Origin: Sphingomonas sp. AR_OL41
Lineage (GTDB): Bacteria > Pseudomonadota > Alphaproteobacteria > Sphingomonadales > Sphingomonadaceae
NCBI RefSeq assembly: GCF_029911635.1
Contig: NZ_JARYTI010000044.1
Location: 1-38,713, forward strand
Length of the DNA stretch: 38,713 nt
Direction of reading: 5' to 3'
In this document: piece after piece, positions 34,003 to 38,713 of the stretch
How positions within the stretch are numbered: the first letter of the stretch is position 1
How the letters are laid out: the number at the start of each line of letters is the position of its first letter
The notes under the pieces: generated by a model
Told to the model about the DNA's origin: nothing
What the model saw: the letters and a program-made list of their open reading frames with translations, nothing else
Databases searched by the model: none
Translations under genes and position numbers: made by a program

Positions 34003-35451
34003 TTATGGATTAGGCGCCGATTGCGCAAGCGTGACGAGTTTCCCGGGATTGAACAGCCCGTGCGGATCCAGCCCGGCCTTGACCGCGCGCAGCGCGGCAA
34101 GCCGCGCCGGCGACGACAGGCGCGCGAGTTCGGCAAGTTTCATCTGGCCGATGCCATGCTCGGCCGAGATCGACCCGCCGGCCGCGACGACGAGGTCGTT
34201 GACGAAGCGCGTGATGACCGGCGCCTCCTCGGCATACCAGCGCGCGGCATCTGCCCCGACGGGCGCGCGGACGTGAAAATGGACATTGCCGTCGCCGAGA
34301 TGGCCGAAGCCGCTGGCGCGCGTCCCCGGGAAGCGCGCGTCGCACGCCGCCGCCGCCTCGACCATGAAACGCGGCATCGTCGCGACCGGCACCGAAATGT
34401 CATGCTGCGCCGCCGGCCCCTGCGCGCGCTCGGCCTCGGAGATTGAATCACGCAACCGCCAGAATGATTCGGCCTGCGCTTCGCTCGCCGCGATCACCGC
34501 GTCGCCGGCCATGCCATCGCCCAGCGCCGGCGCGAGCAGGCGTTCGAGCAGCGCGGCGGGCGGCTCGGCATCGGCGCGGTCGATCGTCGCTTCGATCAGC
34601 ACGTGCCAGGGATGCGAGCCGGCAAGCGGCGCGCGCGCGCCGGGCAAATGTGCGACAACGGTGTCGAGAATCTCGGCCGGGATGATCTCGAAGCCTTCGA
34701 TGCGGTCGGTCGCCGCCTCGAGCCGACGCAGCAGCGCGAGCGCGACGGCCGGGTCCGCCAGCCCGACCCAGGCGACGGCGCGCTCGACGATCGCCGGCAC
34801 CAGCCGCAGCGCCGCGGCGGTGACGACACCCAGCGTTCCCTCGGCGCCGACCAGCAACTGCGTCAGGTCATAACCGCGATTGTCCTTCTTGAGCACCGAC
34901 AGGCCGTCGTGGATCTGCCCGTCGGGCAACACCGCCTCGATTCCCGCGACCAGCCCGCGCATCGTGCCGAAGCGCAGCACCTGCGTGCCGCCGGCGTTGG
35001 TCGAGACGAGCCCGCCCACCGTCGCGCTGCCCTTGCCGCCTAGCGTCAGAGGGAAACGCATGCCGCGTTCGAGCGCGGCATCGTGGAGATGCGCGAGAAT
35101 CACCCCCGCCTCGGCAATGACCAGCCCCTCCTCGGGCGCGATGTGCCGCACGCGGTTCATGCGTCGCAGCGAGAGGATCAGCGCAGAGCCATCCTCCGGC
35201 GGGGTCGCGCCGCCGACCATCGAGCTATTGCCGCCCTGCGGCACCAGCGCGACGCCCGCCGTCCCGGCCAGCCGCACGATCGCGGCGACCTGCACGGTGT
35301 TCTCGGGCGCGAGGATCGCCGGCGTGGCGCCGTGAAAGCGACCGCGCCAGTCGGTCGTCCAGGGCGCGATGTCGCCGGCGTCTGTGATGACGCCCTTGTC
35401 GCCGAGAATAGCGCGCGCCTGTTCAATCAAAAGTGCCTGGGCATGGTTCAT
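34003..35451 (-). CDS. FAD-linked D-2-hydroxyacid dehydrogenase (D-2-hydroxyglutarate dehydrogenase/GlcD type)
   Basis: A 482-residue flavoenzyme of the FAD/FMN-linked oxidase C-terminal superfamily. The FAD-binding half has VALVPQGGNSSMVGGATP and LGGKGSATVGGLVSTNAGG, then LRFGTMRGLVAGIEAVLPDG. The C-terminal half has FGHLGDGNVHFHVRAP, with metal-ligand His residues, and the closing ISAEHGIGQMKLAEL. That ending and layout match D-2-hydroxyglutarate dehydrogenase and D-lactate dehydrogenase of the same family better than GlcD. It oxidises a D-2-hydroxy acid to the 2-keto acid, passing electrons to a carrier. Starts ATG 35451. Divergent from the secreted-protein gene at 35531. Confidence 0.9.
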   Translation of the reverse strand: MNHAQALLIEQARAILGDKGVITDAGDIAPWTTDWRGRFHGATPAILAPENTVQVAAIVRLAGTAGVALVPQGGNSSMVGGATPPEDGSALILSLRRMNRVRHIAPEEGLVIAEAGVILAHLHDAALERGMRFPLTLGGKGSATVGGLVSTNAGGTQVLRFGTMRGLVAGIEAVLPDGQIHDGLSVLKKDNRGYDLTQLLVGAEGTLGVVTAAALRLVPAIVERAVAWVGLADPAVALALLRRLEAATDRIEGFEIIPAEILDTVVAHLPGARAPLAGSHPWHVLIEATIDRADAEPPAALLERLLAPALGDGMAGDAVIAASEAQAESFWRLRDSISEAERAQGPAAQHDISVPVATMPRFMVEAAAACDARFPGTRASGFGHLGDGNVHFHVRAPVGADAARWYAEEAPVITRFVNDLVVAAGGSISAEHGIGQMKLAELARLSSPARLAALRAVKAGLDPHGLFNPGKLVTLAQSAPNP

Positions 35452-35530
35452 GCGCGCTTACTATCATGACGTCGCCGACACGGGCAATTCATCGACCGTT
35501 CAACCCTGTCGGCTAACGGTGGCATTTCGC

Positions 35531-35983
35531 ATGTCGATTCCCGCGCCCCTTGCCCTGATCCTGCTCGCTCTCGCCCCTGCCGCCATGGCGAGCGAGCCGG
35601 GATCGCTCGACGGCGTCGAACTCGCGCAGCTGACGATTCGCCAGCGCATCGTGATTCGTATTCCAAGGCTGGAGGCGCCTCCCCCGATGCCGCTGCCGCA
35701 GCCGTTCCGGGTGATCGAGAAGAAGGGGCCGAAATGCGTGCCGATGGACACGCTGGGCGGTGCGGTGGTGACCTCGGCGGACAGCATCGACCTGCTAACG
35801 ACCGATGGGGAGCGGCTGCGCGCGCATCTCGGCGACGATTGCCCGTCGCTAGATTTTTATTCCGGCCTCTATCTCAAGCGCACCGCCGACGGGATGCTGT
35901 GCGCCAAGCGCGACGTGCTGCGCTCGCGCTCGGGCAGCGCGTGTAGCATTACCGGGTTCAAACGACTGAAAGCGAAGCGTTAG
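35531..35983 (+). CDS. secreted cysteine-containing protein, function unknown
   Basis: A 150-residue protein with a signal peptide (APLALILLALAPAAMASE, cleavage near AMA-S). The mature part has a basic strand-like segment (QRIVIRIPRLEAPPPMPLP) and four spaced Cys (KCVPMD, DDCPSLD, MLCAKRD, SACSITGF), probably two disulfides. It carries GLYLKRTADGMLCAKRD, a type of motif seen in small periplasmic proteins of sphingomonads. I do not recognise a named family. ATG 35531 puts the signal at the start; the longer frame from 35369 would run into the divergent dehydrogenase gene. Confidence 0.72.
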   Translation: MSIPAPLALILLALAPAAMASEPGSLDGVELAQLTIRQRIVIRIPRLEAPPPMPLPQPFRVIEKKGPKCVPMDTLGGAVVTSADSIDLLTTDGERLRAHLGDDCPSLDFYSGLYLKRTADGMLCAKRDVLRSRSGSACSITGFKRLKAKR

Positions 35984-36022
35984 ATTACGGTCGGCCGATC
36001 GCGGAAAACCGTCTTGGTGTGA

Positions 36023-37324
36023 TCAGGAAGCATCGGCCCGCCATCCCTGCAGCGGGAACAGCGTTCCAACATCATCCGGCGCCGCGACCTGCTCGTCGCA
36101 CCCCGCAAAGGCGCGGTACCCCGCCTTGACGAGCGTGAAGCGATAAGGCGGCATCCAGCGCACCATGAAATAGCGCGGCGGATGCGGTGCCGTACCGTTC
36201 GGATCGAGCGTCACGGCGACCTGCCACAAGGAAGGATCTGCCCGACAACGCCGCAGCGAATCGTCGAAGTCCCCGAACAGGATATCCTCCGCCGACCGCG
36301 GTGCCGGCGGGTGCAAGCGGGCGAGCATCGCATCATCGCTTCGACGCTCGTTCCACCGCCGTGCCTGGGACCAGTCGCTCGTCAGCCATTCCTCGACGAA
36401 CGCCTGGGGATCGAGCGCAACGGGCGCGATGCGTGCAAGCTTGTCGCCCGCCGCGATCCGATAGTGCAGGACATGCGAGCGCGTTAAAACCCCGCCGTCG
36501 ATGCTGCCACCCCGATACTGAACGAGCAGATCGCCCGCGGTCAGACGCGCAGCGGCGACGAAATCGCCGCCCATGAACAATTCGTCTTCACGGTCGAGGA
36601 TCGGCGTCGGCGTCGTGGCCGAGGCGCGCCAGAGCCGGGCGTAAAGCGAATGCCAGTTCGAGCTACACCAGGGCGAATATCCCAGCGTCGCGATCAGCGG
36701 TGGCGGCGCGGCCTCGTTCCACGAAACGTCGGATGGCGCCACATTCACCGCGATGAGATGCTCGGGCTTGTAATGGTCCCTGGCATAGTCGTTCCGCTCG
36801 CTGCTCAACAACAGATGCCAGGCGTGATCCGGCCGTTGCTCGAACACATAGGCCGACTCGTCGAAACCGCAGGACACGCCGACGCCGGTTATCAGCAGCA
36901 GATAGCGGTCGCCGCCTAGCAGCCCCAGCGTCACATGCTCGAGATAGCCGCGAAAATCCGCCGATGCATCGGCCGGCGTATTGCAGCGATAGCCGGGCAT
37001 GCCCTCCCGGCCGCATGTCAGCCCGGCAGTATCGAGTGACGCATTCATCTGCGCGGCCAGGGGAGCAAGATCGTCCTCGGTCAGCATATTGCCGCTGCCA
37101 TCCTCGCTATCCGGCGGTCGGCTCGGCAGTTGTCGCTCGACCCAGGAACGCAGCGCCCGCTTGACCGGGATCAGCTCGGGGCCGGCGTCGCGCTCCGCGT
37201 TCGAGCCTTGGGTCGCCCTTAACTGAGCGAGCTGGTGGGATAGCGACGACAAGTCCGCGTCATTGCCGCCCGGCGCGGCGCCGAGGCTGCAAAGCAGAAT
37301 CGCGATAAGCGGCAGCAAACGCAT
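36023..37324 (-). CDS. secreted protein, function unknown
   Basis: A 433-residue protein that I do not recognise. A signal peptide is visible (MRLLPLIAILLCSLGAA, cleaved near GAA-P). The mature protein is mixed, with six Cys residues and aromatic-rich segments (LGYSPWCSSNWHSLYARLW, given as a recurring pattern of W/Y, and YFMVRWMPPYRFTLV). A segment around 140-180 (RYLLLITGVGVSCGFDESAYVFEQ) looks like a beta-rich domain. It might be a periplasmic sensor or lipoprotein-like enzyme, but no catalytic motif is evident. Divergent from the RNA helicase gene across 150 bases. Confidence 0.7.
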   Translation of the reverse strand: MRLLPLIAILLCSLGAAPGGNDADLSSLSHQLAQLRATQGSNAERDAGPELIPVKRALRSWVERQLPSRPPDSEDGSGNMLTEDDLAPLAAQMNASLDTAGLTCGREGMPGYRCNTPADASADFRGYLEHVTLGLLGGDRYLLLITGVGVSCGFDESAYVFEQRPDHAWHLLLSSERNDYARDHYKPEHLIAVNVAPSDVSWNEAAPPPLIATLGYSPWCSSNWHSLYARLWRASATTPTPILDREDELFMGGDFVAAARLTAGDLLVQYRGGSIDGGVLTRSHVLHYRIAAGDKLARIAPVALDPQAFVEEWLTSDWSQARRWNERRSDDAMLARLHPPAPRSAEDILFGDFDDSLRRCRADPSLWQVAVTLDPNGTAPHPPRYFMVRWMPPYRFTLVKAGYRAFAGCDEQVAAPDDVGTLFPLQGWRADAS

Positions 37325-37474
37325 CCTCGGCTCCCCGATCGGAACGCGACATCGTCACCGATCGGGTAACGAAACGTCTGCGCGCCGCGCCTTTACCTTG
37401 ACAAAACCCCTTCGATCCGCAAGCGCAAGACTACTGGTCGGCGCCTTCGCCGGCAGTCTTTTTCCGGACACCGC

Positions 37475-38713
<1,239 letters not shown>

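Overview
The window is GC-rich alphaproteobacterial chromosome. It is most likely from a sphingomonad (Sphingomonadales). Pointers are a CpdR response regulator beside an N-formylglutamate amidohydrolase, a SapC-family protein, a MucR-family regulator whose zinc ligands are missing, a DUF805 protein, and inverted-repeat elements whose arms carry the CCGGCGAAGGCCGG core, as often seen in this order. The species assignment is inference.

Left third (1-14315): the end of a secreted NlpC/P60-like protein, an ABC-F ATPase, a DUF805 membrane protein, a glcG-glcB (malate synthase G) pair divergent from a LysR regulator, a lactate 2-monooxygenase-like flavoenzyme followed by a perfect 30-bp palindrome, a MucR-like regulator, and a minus-strand stress/ion group (P-loop/phosphotransferase kinase, MgtA-type P-type ATPase, HdeD-like membrane protein). 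A Zn-alcohol dehydrogenase and a fused acyl-CoA ligase/GNAT protein run outward on the plus strand from 14755 to 18560. The gap between these two groups holds two different inverted-repeat elements.

Middle (18719-26060): a GNAT acetyltransferase, a Gfo/Idh/MocA oxidoreductase, one AT-rich orphan membrane protein that looks acquired, and a complete vitamin B12 uptake operon (btuB-btuF-btuC-btuD, overlapping genes) under a cobalamin riboswitch. The btuF-like gene carries a 71-bp palindromic repeat translated in frame.

Right third (26205-38713): the most unusual part is 26205-31429. It holds an AADC-type PLP decarboxylase, an atypical ATP-grasp protein and a stray flagellar-rod-like protein on the minus strand. 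A divergent second PLP-fold enzyme follows on the plus strand. The block is bracketed by two tiny single-helix membrane proteins (45 and 32 aa) with nearly the same C-terminal helix. This may be an undescribed amine/amide-forming locus with small membrane partners. After it come tRNA-Val(GAC), cpdR, an N-formylglutamate amidohydrolase, a strong candidate small RNA (promoter, hairpins, exposed CUCCUCCC, Rho-independent terminator) at 32971-33075, a SapC protein, a D-2-hydroxyacid FAD dehydrogenase, two secreted proteins of unknown function, and the start of a RhlE-type RNA helicase that runs off the right edge.
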